Shown here: one piece after another, positions 41,585 through 51,449 of the stretch
Position numbering within the stretch: position 1 is the first letter of the stretch
Layout: each line of letters begins with the position of its first letter
From: Halomonas sp. 7T
Lineage (GTDB): Bacteria > Pseudomonadota > Gammaproteobacteria > Pseudomonadales > Halomonadaceae
Reading direction: 5' to 3'
Length of the DNA: 64,000 nt
NCBI RefSeq assembly: GCF_025643255.1
Contig: NZ_CP087112.1
Span: forward strand, 2,108,001-2,172,000
Program-made: the position numbers and the translations under genes
Notes under the pieces: model-generated
Databases searched by the model: none
What the model was told of the DNA's origin: nothing
What the model saw: the letters and a program-made list of their open reading frames with translations, nothing else

Positions 41585-44419
41585 TTATAGGTTAAAAGCG
41601 TCTTCCACCAGCTGGCGCTGCTGTTCAGTGTGGACGGACATATAGCCTGCTGCCGGAGCAGCTGAGGCAGGACGTCCTGCAAATTTCAACTCACGTCCGA
41701 AGCCATCTTTCAACATATCGGCTACGGCACGCATGTGGTGCTGACTGGAGTACCAGGCGCCTTGGTTCAACGGCTCTTCCTGGCACCACACAATGTCTTC
41801 CACATTGGCATACGCCTGGAGCACATCCAGAAGCTCTTCTTTCGGGAAGGGATAGAGCTGCTCAAGGCGAAGAATCGCCGTGTCGTTACGCTCGTTTTCA
41901 GCGCGCCAGTTGGCTAAATCGTAGTACACCTTACCAGCGCACATAATCACACGGGTGACTTGCTCGGCGGCAAGCTCTGCCTGATCCGGCAACACCATGT
42001 GGAACTTGCCATGGGCAAGGTCTTCAAGGCTAGACACTGCTTCTTTATGGCGCAAAAGCGACTTGGGCGACATAACAACCAGCGGTTTGCGCAGTGGACG
42101 AATTACCTGACGGCGCAAAAGGTGGTAAATCTGCGCCGGCGTGGTCGGCACACACACCTGCATGTTGTGCTCAGCACACAGTTGCAAGAAGCGCTCCAGA
42201 CGCGCAGAGGAGTGCTCTGGCCCTTGACCTTCGTAGCCATGCGGCAGCAGCATGGTTAAACCACACAGGCGACCCCACTTGGTTTCACCGGAGGAGATGA
42301 ACTGGTCAACCACCACCTGGGCGCCGTTGAAGAAGTCACCAAACTGCGCTTCCCAGATAACTAAGTCATTTGGGGCGGTGGTCGAGTAACCATACTCAAA
42401 CGCCAGCACGGCTTCTTCTGATAGGAAGGAGTCGTGAATGGTGAAGCGTGGTTGGCCGTCAGACATGTTCTGCAGCGGCACGTAGGTAGAGCCATCTTTT
42501 TGGTTGTGCACCACCGCGTGCCGGTGAGAGAACGTACCACGGCCCACATCCTGCCCGGTAATCCGGATCGGGTGGCCTTGGTCCAATAGCGTGGCGTAGG
42601 CCAACGTTTCCGCAAAGCCCCAGTTGAGACCCATGCCGCCCGCCTGCATTTTGCGACGGTCTTCATAGATCTTGGCAACTTGACGCTGAACATCCACACC
42701 ATCGGGAATGTCACACATCTTCGCAGCTAGCTGCTGAAGGCGCTTCATATCGAAGGTGGTGTCGGCGTCGCCGGTCCACTCGTGGCCAAGGTAAGGCGCC
42801 CAGTCCACAAATAGCGTGGTGTTAGGCTCTTGCACCAACGCATTAGCAACATGGTTGCCTGCCACCAAGTCATCGCGATAGGTTTCAACCATCGCTTTGG
42901 CGTCTTCTTCGGAAATCACGCCCTGCTCGACCAAACGCTGAACATAAACCGTACGCGATGAGGCATGGTCTTTAATCTTGGCGTACATCATCGGCTGAGT
43001 GCCTGACGGCTCGTCAGCTTCGTTGTGGCCACGACGGCGGTAACATACTAGATCGATCACCACGTCTTTCTTGAACTGCTGGCGGTAATCCAGCGCCACT
43101 TGGGTCGCGTGAATCACTGCATCTGGATCATCGCCGTTAACGTGGAAAATTGGCGCCTGAACCATTTTGGCTATGTCAGTACAGTATTCCGTAGAGCGTG
43201 CATCCAAGGGGTTCGAGGTGGTAAAGCCCACTTGGTTGTTGATGACGATATGCACCGTGCCGCCCGTTTTGTAGGCACGGGTTTGAGACATCTGGAATGT
43301 CTCCATCACCACGCCCTGACCGGCGAAAGCGGCGTCACCATGGACGTTGATCGGCAGTACTTTGCTGCCCTCTTCGTCGTTGCGGCGATCTTGGCGTGCT
43401 CGCACCGAACCTTCAACCACCGGCGCGACGATTTCCAGATGCGACGGGTTGAAGGACATGGCCAAGTGGACTTCGCCACCAGGCGACATGACGTTAGAAC
43501 TAAAGCCCTGGTGATATTTGACATCGCCAGAACCACGTTCAATCACTTTCTTGCCATCAAACTCATCGATCAAATCCGCAGGGTTTTTACCCAGAATATT
43601 GACCAACAGGTTGAGGCGGCCGCGGTGGGCCATACCGATAACGACTTCTTTGGTGCCATAACCACCGGCACGCTGAATCAGTTCATCCATCATCGGAACA
43701 AAAGATTCGCCGCCTTCCAAACCGAAACGCTTGGTGCCTGGATATTTAGACGCCAGGTAATTTTCCAAACCTTCAGCGGCGGTTAGGCGCTCAAGAATAT
43801 GCTTGCGCACGTCATCGCTAAATTTGGGAGCACTGCGAACCGACTCAAAACGCCGCTGCAGCCAGCGCTTCTCTTCGGTATCAACGATGTGCATGATTTC
43901 GCAACCGATGGAGCGACAATACGTCTGCTCCAACGCGTCAACGATTTCACGCAGCGGCGCTTTATCGATACCTAAGAAAAACGAACCGGTCTGGAACTCG
44001 GTGTCAAGATCAGCTTTGGAAAGCTGATGAAACGACAAGTCGAGGTCGGGAACGGGGGTGGGATTACGCAGCCCTAGCGGGTCGATGTTGGCCTTCTGAT
44101 GACCACGGAAGCGGTATGCGTTGATCAGCTGCAGGACTTTGACCTGCTTTTTATTTTCACCACTATCAACAGCGGCAACTACCTGCCCAGGGCGGCTTTC
44201 CCGTCCTAGTTGGTAGAACTGATCACGAATCGGGCTTAGTGGAACATCGTGGGAGGCACTGCCCTCAGGACGTGGCAACTCGTCAAAATAGCTGCGCCAC
44301 TCGTCGGGGACAGAATCGGGATCGGCGAGGTACTGCTCATAAAGCGCTTCCACGTAGTGGACATTGCCGCCACTAACGTGAGAAGAACGCCACATCAAAT
44401 CCATTATGCCTTGTTGCAT
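41585..44419 (-). CDS. sucA: 2-oxoglutarate dehydrogenase E1 component
   Basis: Thiamine-diphosphate-dependent decarboxylase of the 2-oxoglutarate dehydrogenase complex, 944 residues. Motifs seen include YRFRGHQKANIDPLGL, IGMAHRGRLNLLVNILGK, AMSFNPSHLEIVAPVVEG, the ThDP-binding HVNGDDPDAV and VCYRRRGHNEADEP. The ATG at 44419 gives the family start MQQGIMDLMWRSSHVSG; an in-frame GTG at 44437 is possible. It is 38 bases ahead of sucB. The gap to sdhB holds a hairpin. Confidence 0.96.
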   Translation of the reverse strand: MQQGIMDLMWRSSHVSGGNVHYVEALYEQYLADPDSVPDEWRSYFDELPRPEGSASHDVPLSPIRDQFYQLGRESRPGQVVAAVDSGENKKQVKVLQLINAYRFRGHQKANIDPLGLRNPTPVPDLDLSFHQLSKADLDTEFQTGSFFLGIDKAPLREIVDALEQTYCRSIGCEIMHIVDTEEKRWLQRRFESVRSAPKFSDDVRKHILERLTAAEGLENYLASKYPGTKRFGLEGGESFVPMMDELIQRAGGYGTKEVVIGMAHRGRLNLLVNILGKNPADLIDEFDGKKVIERGSGDVKYHQGFSSNVMSPGGEVHLAMSFNPSHLEIVAPVVEGSVRARQDRRNDEEGSKVLPINVHGDAAFAGQGVVMETFQMSQTRAYKTGGTVHIVINNQVGFTTSNPLDARSTEYCTDIAKMVQAPIFHVNGDDPDAVIHATQVALDYRQQFKKDVVIDLVCYRRRGHNEADEPSGTQPMMYAKIKDHASSRTVYVQRLVEQGVISEEDAKAMVETYRDDLVAGNHVANALVQEPNTTLFVDWAPYLGHEWTGDADTTFDMKRLQQLAAKMCDIPDGVDVQRQVAKIYEDRRKMQAGGMGLNWGFAETLAYATLLDQGHPIRITGQDVGRGTFSHRHAVVHNQKDGSTYVPLQNMSDGQPRFTIHDSFLSEEAVLAFEYGYSTTAPNDLVIWEAQFGDFFNGAQVVVDQFISSGETKWGRLCGLTMLLPHGYEGQGPEHSSARLERFLQLCAEHNMQVCVPTTPAQIYHLLRRQVIRPLRKPLVVMSPKSLLRHKEAVSSLEDLAHGKFHMVLPDQAELAAEQVTRVIMCAGKVYYDLANWRAENERNDTAILRLEQLYPFPKEELLDVLQAYANVEDIVWCQEEPLNQGAWYSSQHHMRAVADMLKDGFGRELKFAGRPASAAPAAGYMSVHTEQQRQLVEDAFNL

Positions 44420-44759
44420 CTCTCGGTCACCCTGCACTGATGGGGTGGTATCGGCATCGCTACGCTAACGCAACGACATCGCTATTGCCCTGCCGGCGGG
44501 GCGGGACATTTGCCGGCGGCGCCGACCGGAGGCCGGAAGCCCTGTTCATCCTACGTTTTTCATGACGCGCTATTTTATTATCAGTTCATGCTCAAAAGCC
44601 GGCACTTGCAGCACCGGCTTTTAAGCTTGACTCGTCATGGGGTGCGACGCGTCGCCGCACAGCATGATAGCCCCTATGATAACAAGCGAAGCGCCACGAT
44701 TTAAGTAGCTTTGTTGCTGAACTTAAGTGGCACTCGCTTTTTTCTCATACTTTAGGCAT
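44420..44759 (-). other. sdhB-sucA intergenic region
   Basis: About 340 bases without a gene. It includes the hairpin listed at 44594-44622, a GC-rich GCCGGCGGGG/GCCGGCGGCG stretch near 44490-44520, and the sucA leader. No clear sigma-70 boxes were found, so a second promoter for sucA is possible but not shown. Confidence 0.5.
44594..44622 (-). terminator. Terminator-like hairpin downstream of sdhB
   Basis: Nine-base stem AAAAGCCGG / CCGGCTTTT with an 11-base loop that can pair further. U-run on either strand comes from the stem itself (TTTT), so it may end or attenuate sdhCDAB transcription before sucA. Confidence 0.6.
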
Positions 44760-45470
44760 TTACGTAGCGTCTGCCAGCAACATTTCACGAATCTTACCAA
44801 TTGCGCGGGTCGGATTCAGCCCTTTTGGACACACCGCAACGCAGTTCATGATGCCGCGGCAGCGGAAAACGGAGAACGGGTCTTCCAGACTGGTCAAGCG
44901 CTCGCGTGTTGCCGTGTCCCTTGTATCTGCGAGGAAGCGATAAGACTGCAGCAAGCCAGCAGGGCCAACAAACTTATCGGGGTTCCACCAGAAAGAGGGG
45001 CATGACGTCGAGCAGCAGGCACACAGAATACACTCGTACAGGCCGTCTAGCTTATCGCGCTCTTCCGGCGACTGCAGGCGCTCAATGGCTGGTGCAGGGG
45101 TGTCGTTTTGCAGGTACGGCTGAATACGCTCGTACTGCTTATAGAACAGCCCCATATCAACGACCATATCGCGGATAACCGGCAAACCAGGCAGCGGACG
45201 CAGCGTCAGCTTGTTGCTTTTCACAACATCTGACAGCGGCGTAATACATGCAAGGCCGTTTTTGCCATTCATGTTCATGCCATCGGAACCGCACACGCCT
45301 TCACGGCAGCTACGACGAAACGCCAGCCCGCTATCCTGCTCTTTCATCAGGTGCAGAACATCCAACACCATCAGATCGCGGCCTTTTGTATCGACCTGGA
45401 ACTCCTGCATGTAAGGTGCGGAGTCGGTTTCCGGATTGTAACGGTATACGGATACCTGAAGATTTGACAT
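44760..45470 (-). CDS. sdhB: Succinate dehydrogenase iron-sulfur subunit
   Basis: Electron-transfer subunit of complex II, 236 residues. The three cluster sites are visible: CREGVCGSDGMNMNGKNGLAC for 2Fe-2S, CILCACCSTSCPSFWW for 4Fe-4S and CRGIMNCVAVCPKGLNP for 3Fe-4S. It carries electrons from SdhA to ubiquinone at the SdhCD membrane anchor. Order sdhC-D-A-B is typical. The gene is 27 bases past sdhA. Confidence 0.97.
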   Translation of the reverse strand: MSNLQVSVYRYNPETDSAPYMQEFQVDTKGRDLMVLDVLHLMKEQDSGLAFRRSCREGVCGSDGMNMNGKNGLACITPLSDVVKSNKLTLRPLPGLPVIRDMVVDMGLFYKQYERIQPYLQNDTPAPAIERLQSPEERDKLDGLYECILCACCSTSCPSFWWNPDKFVGPAGLLQSYRFLADTRDTATRERLTSLEDPFSVFRCRGIMNCVAVCPKGLNPTRAIGKIREMLLADAT

Positions 45471-45497
45471 GGTGACTCCCTCTCGTCAATGCGGAGA

Positions 45498-47270
45498 TTA
45501 GTAGGTACGAACCTTAGGCTCAAAGGTATCAACGGTTTTTGGCTTAAAGTTGACGTCACGCTTCTTCAGCACCTTGGTGGCGGGGAAGTAAAGCGAGTGT
45601 TTCAGCCAGTTGACATCATCACGGTCAGGATAGTCGTAGCGTGAGTGAGCACCACGGCTCTCTTTACGCTCTAGGGCAGCAATCGCCGTTGCTTCCGCCA
45701 CTTCCATCAAGTTATCCAGCTCCAGTGCTTCAACACGCGCGGTGTTAAAGGCATTGGATTTATCCGGCAAGTGCGCGTTAGCAATGCGGGCACGCAGCTC
45801 ATCCAGCTTCTTAACCCCATCTTGCATGTTTTTCTCTTCACGGAATACACCGAAAGAGTTCTGCATGATGTCTTGCAGCTCAGCTTTAAGCTCAGGGATG
45901 CTTTCGCCGCCCTCTGATTCGTTCCAGCGCGTGATACGCTTCATGGCTGATTCGATATCAGACTCAGAGGCATCCAGATACTCGATACCTTCGTTCAGCG
46001 CGCCTTCGATAAACATACCTGCCGCACGGCCGAACACGACCAGATCAAGCAGGGAGTTACCGCCGAGACGGTTAGCACCGTGAACCGATACACACGCCGC
46101 TTCACCACAAGCGAACAGACCGTTAACGATATGGTCTTTGCCATTCTCGTCTTGGGTGATGGCCTGGCCATGAACGTTAGTTGGGATGCCGCCCATCATA
46201 TAGTGGCAAGTAGGCACGACCGGAATCGGATCTTTAGCAGGATCGACGTGAGCAAACGTCTTGGATAGCTCAACAATACCCGGCAAGCGCTTACCAAGTA
46301 CATCTTCACCCAGGTGATCAAGCTTCAAGAAGACATGGTCGCCCTTATCGCCACAGCCGCGGCCTTCGAGGATTTCCATGACCATGGAGCGTGCTACTAC
46401 GTCACGACCCGCGAGGTCTTTAGCGTTCGGTGCGTAGCGCTCCATGAAACGCTCGCCATCTTTATTGATCAGGTAGCCACCTTCACCACGGCAACCTTCG
46501 GTCACCAAGGTGCCCGCGCCGTAAATACCGGTCGGGTGGAACTGCCACATTTCCATGTCCTGCATCGGGAAGCCAGCGCGCAGCGCCATGCCAATCCCGT
46601 CACCGGTATTAATCAGGGCGTTAGTCGTAGAGGCGTAGATACGGCCTGCACCGCCGGTGGCCAATACAGTGGCTTTCGATTTAACGTGAACCACTTCGCC
46701 GGTTTCAATGCACATGGCAATACAGCCAACAACGTCACCGTTAGCATTCTTCACCAGATCAACCGCATACCACTCGTTCAAGAACGTCGTGTTGTTCTTA
46801 AGGTTGTTCTGGTAAAGCGTGTGAAGCAACGCATGGCCGGTACGGTCAGCGGCTGCACAGGTACGTGCCGCCTGACCACCTTCACCAAAGTTCTTCGACT
46901 GACCGCCAAACGGACGCTGATAAATACGACCGTTATCAAAGCGAGAGAACGGTAAACCCATGTGCTCAAGCTCGAATACCGCTTTCGGGCCTTCAGAACA
47001 CATGTACTCAGCCGCATCTTGGTCAGCGATATAGTCGCCGCCTTTAACGGTGTCGTACATGTGCCAGCGCCAATCATCGTTCGGATCGGCAGATGCGATC
47101 GCACAGGTAATACCGCCCTGGGCAGAAACGGTGTGAGAGCGCGTCGGGAACACTTTGGACAGTACCGCTGTCTTTTTACCGGATTTTGCCAGCTCTAGAG
47201 CAGCACGCAGGCCAGAGCCACCGCCACCAATAATGATAGCGTCAAACGTCAGGCTACGAAGGTTAGACAT
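45498..47270 (-). CDS. sdhA: Succinate dehydrogenase flavoprotein subunit
   Basis: Catalytic FAD subunit of complex II, 590 residues, oxidising succinate to fumarate. FAD-binding [13 protein letters not shown] is at about residue 16, and the covalent-FAD His is in [11 protein letters not shown] near residue 45. Substrate residues occur in [21 protein letters not shown] and the active-site [21 protein letters not shown]. The start [17 protein letters not shown] is standard. It lies three bases after sdhD. Confidence 0.97.
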   Translation of the reverse strand: MSNLRSLTFDAIIIGGGGSGLRAALELAKSGKKTAVLSKVFPTRSHTVSAQGGITCAIASADPNDDWRWHMYDTVKGGDYIADQDAAEYMCSEGPKAVFELEHMGLPFSRFDNGRIYQRPFGGQSKNFGEGGQAARTCAAADRTGHALLHTLYQNNLKNNTTFLNEWYAVDLVKNANGDVVGCIAMCIETGEVVHVKSKATVLATGGAGRIYASTTNALINTGDGIGMALRAGFPMQDMEMWQFHPTGIYGAGTLVTEGCRGEGGYLINKDGERFMERYAPNAKDLAGRDVVARSMVMEILEGRGCGDKGDHVFLKLDHLGEDVLGKRLPGIVELSKTFAHVDPAKDPIPVVPTCHYMMGGIPTNVHGQAITQDENGKDHIVNGLFACGEAACVSVHGANRLGGNSLLDLVVFGRAAGMFIEGALNEGIEYLDASESDIESAMKRITRWNESEGGESIPELKAELQDIMQNSFGVFREEKNMQDGVKKLDELRARIANAHLPDKSNAFNTARVEALELDNLMEVAEATAIAALERKESRGAHSRYDYPDRDDVNWLKHSLYFPATKVLKKRDVNFKPKTVDTFEPKVRTY

Positions 47271-47273
47271 GTA

Positions 47274-47621
47274 TCAAGCTCCCCACAGAATTTGAATGCC
47301 CCACACCAGGTATACAAAGATGGCCAGAATAATCAGCGTCTGGGCACCTACACGCAGGCGAGTGGACTTGAGATAATCGGTGGTGACAGTCCACAAACCG
47401 ATCCAGGCGTGCGCTGCAATGGAAACAAACGCTAGCAGCGAGAAGATACGCATCCATGTTTGGCTGAACAGCCCGCTCCAAGCGTAGTAATCCAGGTTTG
47501 GATTGAACAGCAGGTAAGCGACCACAAAGACCGTATAAAGGGCCAGAATAACCGCAGAAACGCGCTGCATTAGCCAGTCAGAAAGACCGCTACGGCCAAA
47601 GCTAGTGATGTTAGTTACCAT
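47274..47621 (-). CDS. sdhD: Succinate dehydrogenase membrane anchor SdhD
   Basis: Membrane-anchor subunit of complex II, 115 residues, with three hydrophobic helices (about 20-40, 56-77 and 92-112). The N-terminus GLSDWLMQRVSAVILALYT and the segment AAHAWIGLWTVTTDYLK carry the conserved His involved in heme b binding and a conserved Asp-Tyr near the ubiquinone site. The start overlaps the sdhC stop by seven bases. Together with SdhC it binds quinone. Confidence 0.95.
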   Translation of the reverse strand: MVTNITSFGRSGLSDWLMQRVSAVILALYTVFVVAYLLFNPNLDYYAWSGLFSQTWMRIFSLLAFVSIAAHAWIGLWTVTTDYLKSTRLRVGAQTLIILAIFVYLVWGIQILWGA

Positions 47622-48004
47622 ACCCAGACTCCTGCCAAAATGATCAGAACGGCACTCACCACGACAGTGATCTGTGCTTTTTTCACACCACCTTCAAGGG
47701 TGACGCCAATATCAGCATCCATTAACAGGTGCTTGATACCTGCAACAAAATGGAATGCTAAAGCGGACAGCAGCCCCCAAGCGATGAACTTGGCCAAAAA
47801 GTTGTTGGCCAACGCATTGCTGACGGCATCAAAGCCAGCCGGAGATGACAGGGATTTACCCAGCGCCCAAAAAGCGAAAATCAGGCCAACGAACAGGATG
47901 ACACCCGTGATACGGTGTGTGATCGACGTTAGCGCCGGAAGTGGGAAATGTATCGTAGTTAGGTCTAAATTTACGGGTCGTTTGCTATTCACGGCGTTGT
48001 ACAC
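47615..48004 (-). CDS. sdhC: Succinate dehydrogenase cytochrome b556 subunit SdhC
   Basis: Membrane subunit of complex II, 129 residues, three membrane helices. The N-terminus KRPVNLDLTTIHFPLPALTSITHRITG matches family SdhC, including the SITHR motif with quinone-site Ser and Arg, and HFVAGIKHLLMD carries the heme His. The start is GTG at 48004, with an AAGAGAG site nearby. It is the first gene of the minus-strand TCA block and divergent from gltA. Confidence 0.95.
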   Translation of the reverse strand: MYNAVNSKRPVNLDLTTIHFPLPALTSITHRITGVILFVGLIFAFWALGKSLSSPAGFDAVSNALANNFLAKFIAWGLLSALAFHFVAGIKHLLMDADIGVTLEGGVKKAQITVVVSAVLIILAGVWVW

Positions 48005-48480
48005 ACTCTCTTGGCCCGCTCTGCGACTGTTCGGGCATGGCCCGAGCGGGCAGTGATTGCTGGAAGGGGCTCGGCCGTTGCCAAGTCGAGCACGACCACC
48101 TACCTGCCGGTCGCGCGCCGTGGATTATAAGAACCTTCGCCCCCGCTGACAAACTGAACTCAGGCTAGACTCGACCATGGTGCAAGATAATTACCCCTAA
48201 ACCGAGTCGATTTTGCGTTGCAGCATAGCTATAGTGACAGGAGTTTGGCGATTTGATAAGTCTCCTAACGTATCGTCAATTCTCTGGCACTTAGATAGTA
48301 TAAGCTGCCTACTCATCATATACAGAAATTATTCATAACAACAACTCTTGTATAACCATGGTTGGCGAATAGGCTAATTGACAAAATGCCGCACGCTTCT
48401 ATAGTGGGCAGGCCTTTTCGCCGGCGCGGTAAGCGAAACAACGACTTTACGTCCCAAACCGAATTCGAAAGGAGGCCAGC
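48005..48480. promoter_or_regulatory. Divergent sdhC-gltA regulatory region
   Basis: A 476-base gap holding promoters for the TCA genes on both sides. The gltA promoter is listed separately. On the minus strand no clear sdhC promoter was found; TATACT near 48297-48302 is a possible -10 without a good -35. The middle is AT-rich (about 48170-48370), suited to CRP- or ArcA-like control, but no consensus site was identified. Confidence 0.6.
48378..48405 (+). promoter_or_regulatory. Sigma-70 promoter of gltA
   Basis: Perfect -35 TTGACA (48378-48383), 16-base spacer, and TATAGT (48400-48405). Transcription would start near 48412, about 70 bases before the gltA ATG. Confidence 0.75.
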
Positions 48481-49767
48481 ATGGCTGACAGGAAAGCGAC
48501 ATTGACGGTAGACGGTCTAGATAAACCGATCGATCTACCCATGTATTCCGGCACACTTGGCCCCGACGTCATCGACGTACGCGGCCTTGGTGCTGAAGGC
48601 CTGTTTACCTACGACCCCGGCTTCATGGCCACCTCTTCCTGCCAGTCCGCAATCACTTATATTGATGGCGGCAAGGGTGTATTGCTGCACCGCGGCTACC
48701 CCATCGACCAGCTGGCCAAAGAGTCTAATTTTGTCGAAGTATGCTACACCCTCCTCTTTGGTGAGCTACCTGACGACGAGCAGTACGCAGATTTCGAATC
48801 ACGCATTCGCAATCACACGATGGTGCATGACCAGATCAACAACTTCTTCAAAGGGTTCCGCCGTGATGCGCACCCTATGTCGATTCTGTGCGGCGTGGTA
48901 GGTGGCTTAGCAGCTTTCTATCACGATCATATGGACATCACCCAAGAAGAAGACCGCGTCATCAGCGCTGTTCGCCTCATTGCTAAAATGCCTACCTTGG
49001 CCGCAATGTCGCACAAGTACAACGTTGGCCAGCCCTTTAACTATCCGCGCAACGATCTGAGCTATGCAGAGAACTTCCTCTACATGATGTTCAGCAACCC
49101 GTGCGAAGAGTACAAAATCAATCCGGTATACGCGAAAGCCATGGACCGCATCTTTATGCTACATGCGGACCATGAGCAAAACGCTTCCACCTCTACAGTG
49201 CGCTTAGCGGGCTCTACTGGCGCTAATCCGTTTGCCTGCATCAGTGCCGGTATCGCCGCACTGTGGGGTCCGGCTCACGGCGGTGCCAACGAAGCCGTAC
49301 TGAACATGCTAGATGAGATCGGCGACGACTCCGAAGAGAATATTCAGCGGTTTGTCGATAAAGCCAAAGATAAAGATGACCCGTTCAAGCTGATGGGCTT
49401 TGGACACCGCGTTTACCGCAACTTCGATCCGCGTGCCAAGGTAATGAAAGAGACCTGCGATGAAGTACTCGCAGAACTGGGCATGGCTGATGACCCGCAG
49501 CTGAAAATTGCCAAGCGGCTTGAGCAGATCGCCCTGGAAGATGAATACTTCATCGAGCGTAAGCTTTACCCGAACGTTGATTTCTACTCGGGTATTATTC
49601 TCAAAGCAATGGGTATTCCAACCAATATGTTCACCGTTATTTTTGCGGTATCCCGGACAATTGGCTGGATTTCTCACTGGCACGAAATGCTCAGCGAGAG
49701 CTACAAAATTGGTCGCCCGCGCCAGCTCTATATTGGCCATGACCAGCGCGACTATCCTAAAAAATAA
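48481..49767 (+). CDS. gltA: Citrate synthase
   Basis: Condenses oxaloacetate and acetyl-CoA to citrate. The 428-residue protein is the large, NADH-sensitive gram-negative type II citrate synthase, ending [19 protein letters not shown]. The catalytic residues occur in [13 protein letters not shown] (His), [14 protein letters not shown] (His) and a later Asp in NVDFYSG. The leader has a strong GGAGG site (AAAGGAGGCC). It is divergent from sdhC and followed by a terminator. Confidence 0.97.
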   Translation: MADRKATLTVDGLDKPIDLPMYSGTLGPDVIDVRGLGAEGLFTYDPGFMATSSCQSAITYIDGGKGVLLHRGYPIDQLAKESNFVEVCYTLLFGELPDDEQYADFESRIRNHTMVHDQINNFFKGFRRDAHPMSILCGVVGGLAAFYHDHMDITQEEDRVISAVRLIAKMPTLAAMSHKYNVGQPFNYPRNDLSYAENFLYMMFSNPCEEYKINPVYAKAMDRIFMLHADHEQNASTSTVRLAGSTGANPFACISAGIAALWGPAHGGANEAVLNMLDEIGDDSEENIQRFVDKAKDKDDPFKLMGFGHRVYRNFDPRAKVMKETCDEVLAELGMADDPQLKIAKRLEQIALEDEYFIERKLYPNVDFYSGIILKAMGIPTNMFTVIFAVSRTIGWISHWHEMLSESYKIGRPRQLYIGHDQRDYPKK

Positions 49768-49801
49768 CGCTGTCGCTGTTAGACAGAGTTATAGGATATT
49801 G

Positions 49802-49826
49802 AAAGGCCACCTTAGGGTGGCCTTTT
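49802..49826 (+). terminator. Rho-independent terminator of gltA
   Basis: Stem AAAGGCCACC / GGTGGCCTTT with TTAG loop and four T residues. Confidence 0.85.
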
Positions 49827-49889
49827 GCGTATACCCCACCAACCCACGTATTGAAATCCGCAAAACCTACACTCACCAAAAGGTGCTCT

Positions 49890-50771
49890 ATGAATACCAT
49901 TAAAACCGTCGCCTTTATTGGCTTAGGCGTTATGGGCTACCCCATGGCAGGTCATCTCGCTAAACAGGGTTTAACCACCCGCGTGTATAACCGTACTCAC
50001 AGCAAAGCCGACGCTTGGGCCAAAGAGCACGGAGGCACCGCCCATGCCACGCCTAAAGAAGCCGCTGAAGGCGCAGACCTTGTATTGATATGTGTAGGTA
50101 ACGACAACGACGTAAGACAAGTCACTACGGGGAGCGATGGCGTATTAAGCGCTATGAGTCGCGGCAGCTTTCTCATTGACCATACGACCGCTTCAGCAGA
50201 TTTAGCGTTAGAGCTTGATGCCGCCTGCCGTGAACAGGGCGTCGCCTTTCTCGATGCACCGGTCTCCGGCGGCCAGCAAGGCGCCGAAAATGGCGCACTA
50301 ACGGTTATGTGCGGTGGCGAACAGCACCACTTTGATACTGTCCAGCCCATCCTGGCCCACTACTCCAAAGCCGTCACATTGATGGGCACTGCTAGCAGCG
50401 GTCAGCTCACCAAAATGGTTAACCAAATCTGCATTGCCGGATTAGTACAAGGGCTTTCCGAGGGACTGCATTTTGCTGAGCAGGCCGGGCTTGATCAGCA
50501 GCAGGTGATCGACGTTATATCAAAAGGCGCCGCCGGCTCCTGGCAGATGGAAAACCGCCACAAAACTATGATTGCCGATGAGTATGACCACGGCTTCGCG
50601 GTGAACTGGATGCGCAAGGATTTAAACATTTGCTTAGAGCAAGCTCGCCGCTTGGATGCCACTCTTCCCGTCACCGCGCTGGTTGATCAATTTTATGCGG
50701 ATGTGCAGCGCATGGAAGGCGGCCGCTGGGACACTTCGTCTCTCTTGAAGCGGCTACGAAAGCCACAATAA
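49890..50771 (+). CDS. Beta-hydroxyacid dehydrogenase (3-hydroxyisobutyrate dehydrogenase family)
   Basis: NAD(P)-dependent dehydrogenase of 293 residues. The Rossmann motif is FIGLGVMGYPMAGHLAKQGL near residue 9, the substrate-binding LDAPVSGGQQGAENG follows at about residue 120, and the catalytic Lys is in GQLTKMVNQI. Substrates in the family include 3-hydroxyisobutyrate, tartronate semialdehyde and glyoxylate/succinic semialdehyde; the sequence does not decide. The ATG at 49890 has an AAGG site. The long frame start at 49851 is unsupported. Confidence 0.92.
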   Translation: MNTIKTVAFIGLGVMGYPMAGHLAKQGLTTRVYNRTHSKADAWAKEHGGTAHATPKEAAEGADLVLICVGNDNDVRQVTTGSDGVLSAMSRGSFLIDHTTASADLALELDAACREQGVAFLDAPVSGGQQGAENGALTVMCGGEQHHFDTVQPILAHYSKAVTLMGTASSGQLTKMVNQICIAGLVQGLSEGLHFAEQAGLDQQQVIDVISKGAAGSWQMENRHKTMIADEYDHGFAVNWMRKDLNICLEQARRLDATLPVTALVDQFYADVQRMEGGRWDTSSLLKRLRKPQ

Positions 50772-50798
50772 CCCTTGACTTTTTAGCACCTCGGTCTT

Positions 50799-50837
50799 GA
50801 ACAGGGTTTTCCACACTATCTGTGGATAACCCTGTTC
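50799..50837. repeat. Inverted pair of DnaA-box-like sequences
   Basis: GAACAGGGTT[T]TCCACA / TGTGGA[T]AACCCTGTTC: 17-base arms with one mismatch and a CTATC spacer. The right arm contains TGTGGATAA, a perfect DnaA box (TTATCCACA on the minus strand); the left contains TTTTCCACA. Confidence 0.85.
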
Positions 50838-50880
50838 ACAACCACTAGAAAACGTCCCACAATCGCCATGAACAGTGACC

Positions 50881-50965
50881 CAGCCTTAAATTGGTTATTT
50901 TTTAACCTAACGTAAGCCACTGTTTTAAAACAACTTAATTTAAATAGCTGATTTTTTAGGCTAAC
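50881..50965. other. AT-rich block with small palindromes
   Basis: AT-rich stretch between the two DnaA-box repeat groups, containing GGTTA-TTTTT-TAACC (50893-50907) and the palindrome TGTTTTAAAACA (50921-50932). It resembles a DNA-unwinding element in position only. Confidence 0.4.
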
Positions 50966-50971
50966 CTCAAG

Positions 50972-50993
50972 GGGTTGTGCACAACCCTGTCAC
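50972..50993. repeat. Third DnaA-box-like/iteron copy
   Basis: Palindrome GGGTTGTG-CACAACCC (50972-50987), continuing into TGTGCACAACCCTGTCAC (50976-50993). It shares the pattern TGTGnAnAACCCTGT with both arms of the upstream inverted repeat. Confidence 0.75.
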
Positions 50994-51140
50994 TAGAATC
51001 GCAAAAGTGGACAAGTCAAGCACAAAATCACTCAAAAAGTGACCGATATAGAGGGGAGGTACAAATGGCAGGCAAACGAAAAGTGCCAACTAACAGGCAT
51101 GAACCCGTTGGCAAATTGATAAGATAAGAAATAGTAGAAG

Positions 51141-51216
51141 TGGCGTCCCATAGGGGGTTCGAACCCCTGTTACCGCCGTGAAAGGGCGGTGTCCTAGACC
51201 ACTAGACGAATGGGAC
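51141..51216 (-). tRNA. tRNA-Glu (UUC)
   Basis: Minus-strand cloverleaf of 76 bases with encoded CCA. It begins GTCCCATTCGTCTAGTGG, the anticodon loop CCCTTTCACGG gives UUC, and the T-arm is GGGGTTCGAACCCC. It closely follows E. coli tRNA-Glu. Located downstream of tRNA-Ala and gltX, whose product charges this tRNA. Confidence 0.97.
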
Positions 51217-51256
51217 GTATCTAACCTTGAGAGCAATAACGTGAAGTGCTCGTTAT

Positions 51257-51332
51257 TGGTGGAGCCTAGCGGGATCGAACCGCTGACCTCAACACTGCCA
51301 GTGTTGCGCTCTCCCAGCTGAGCTAAGGCCCC
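51257..51332 (-). tRNA. tRNA-Ala (GGC)
   Basis: Minus-strand cloverleaf of 76 bases with encoded CCA. It begins GGGGCCTTAGCTCAGCTGGG, the anticodon stem-loop CAACACTGGCAGTGTTG gives GGC, and the T-arm is GCGGTTCGATCCCGC. It lies 40 bases upstream of tRNA-Glu on the same strand, probably one transcript. Confidence 0.97.
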
Positions 51333-51449
51333 ACATGTCGTTAAGACGGAGCGTATAATACTGATTAAGCTGATCTTCGTCAACCCTATCACTCACCGGA
51401 AAGCGCCAAACTCGCCCAATACGCGAAACTTGGCGCTTCCCAATCGGGC

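Noticed and set aside
43100..43786. 228-codon frame antisense to sucA
   Set aside because: Shadow of sucA; no Shine-Dalgarno and no recognisable protein.
50799..50993. Chromosomal oriC
   Set aside because: No dnaA, dnaN, gidA or rpmH nearby and too few boxes; only an origin-like or titration element is proposed.
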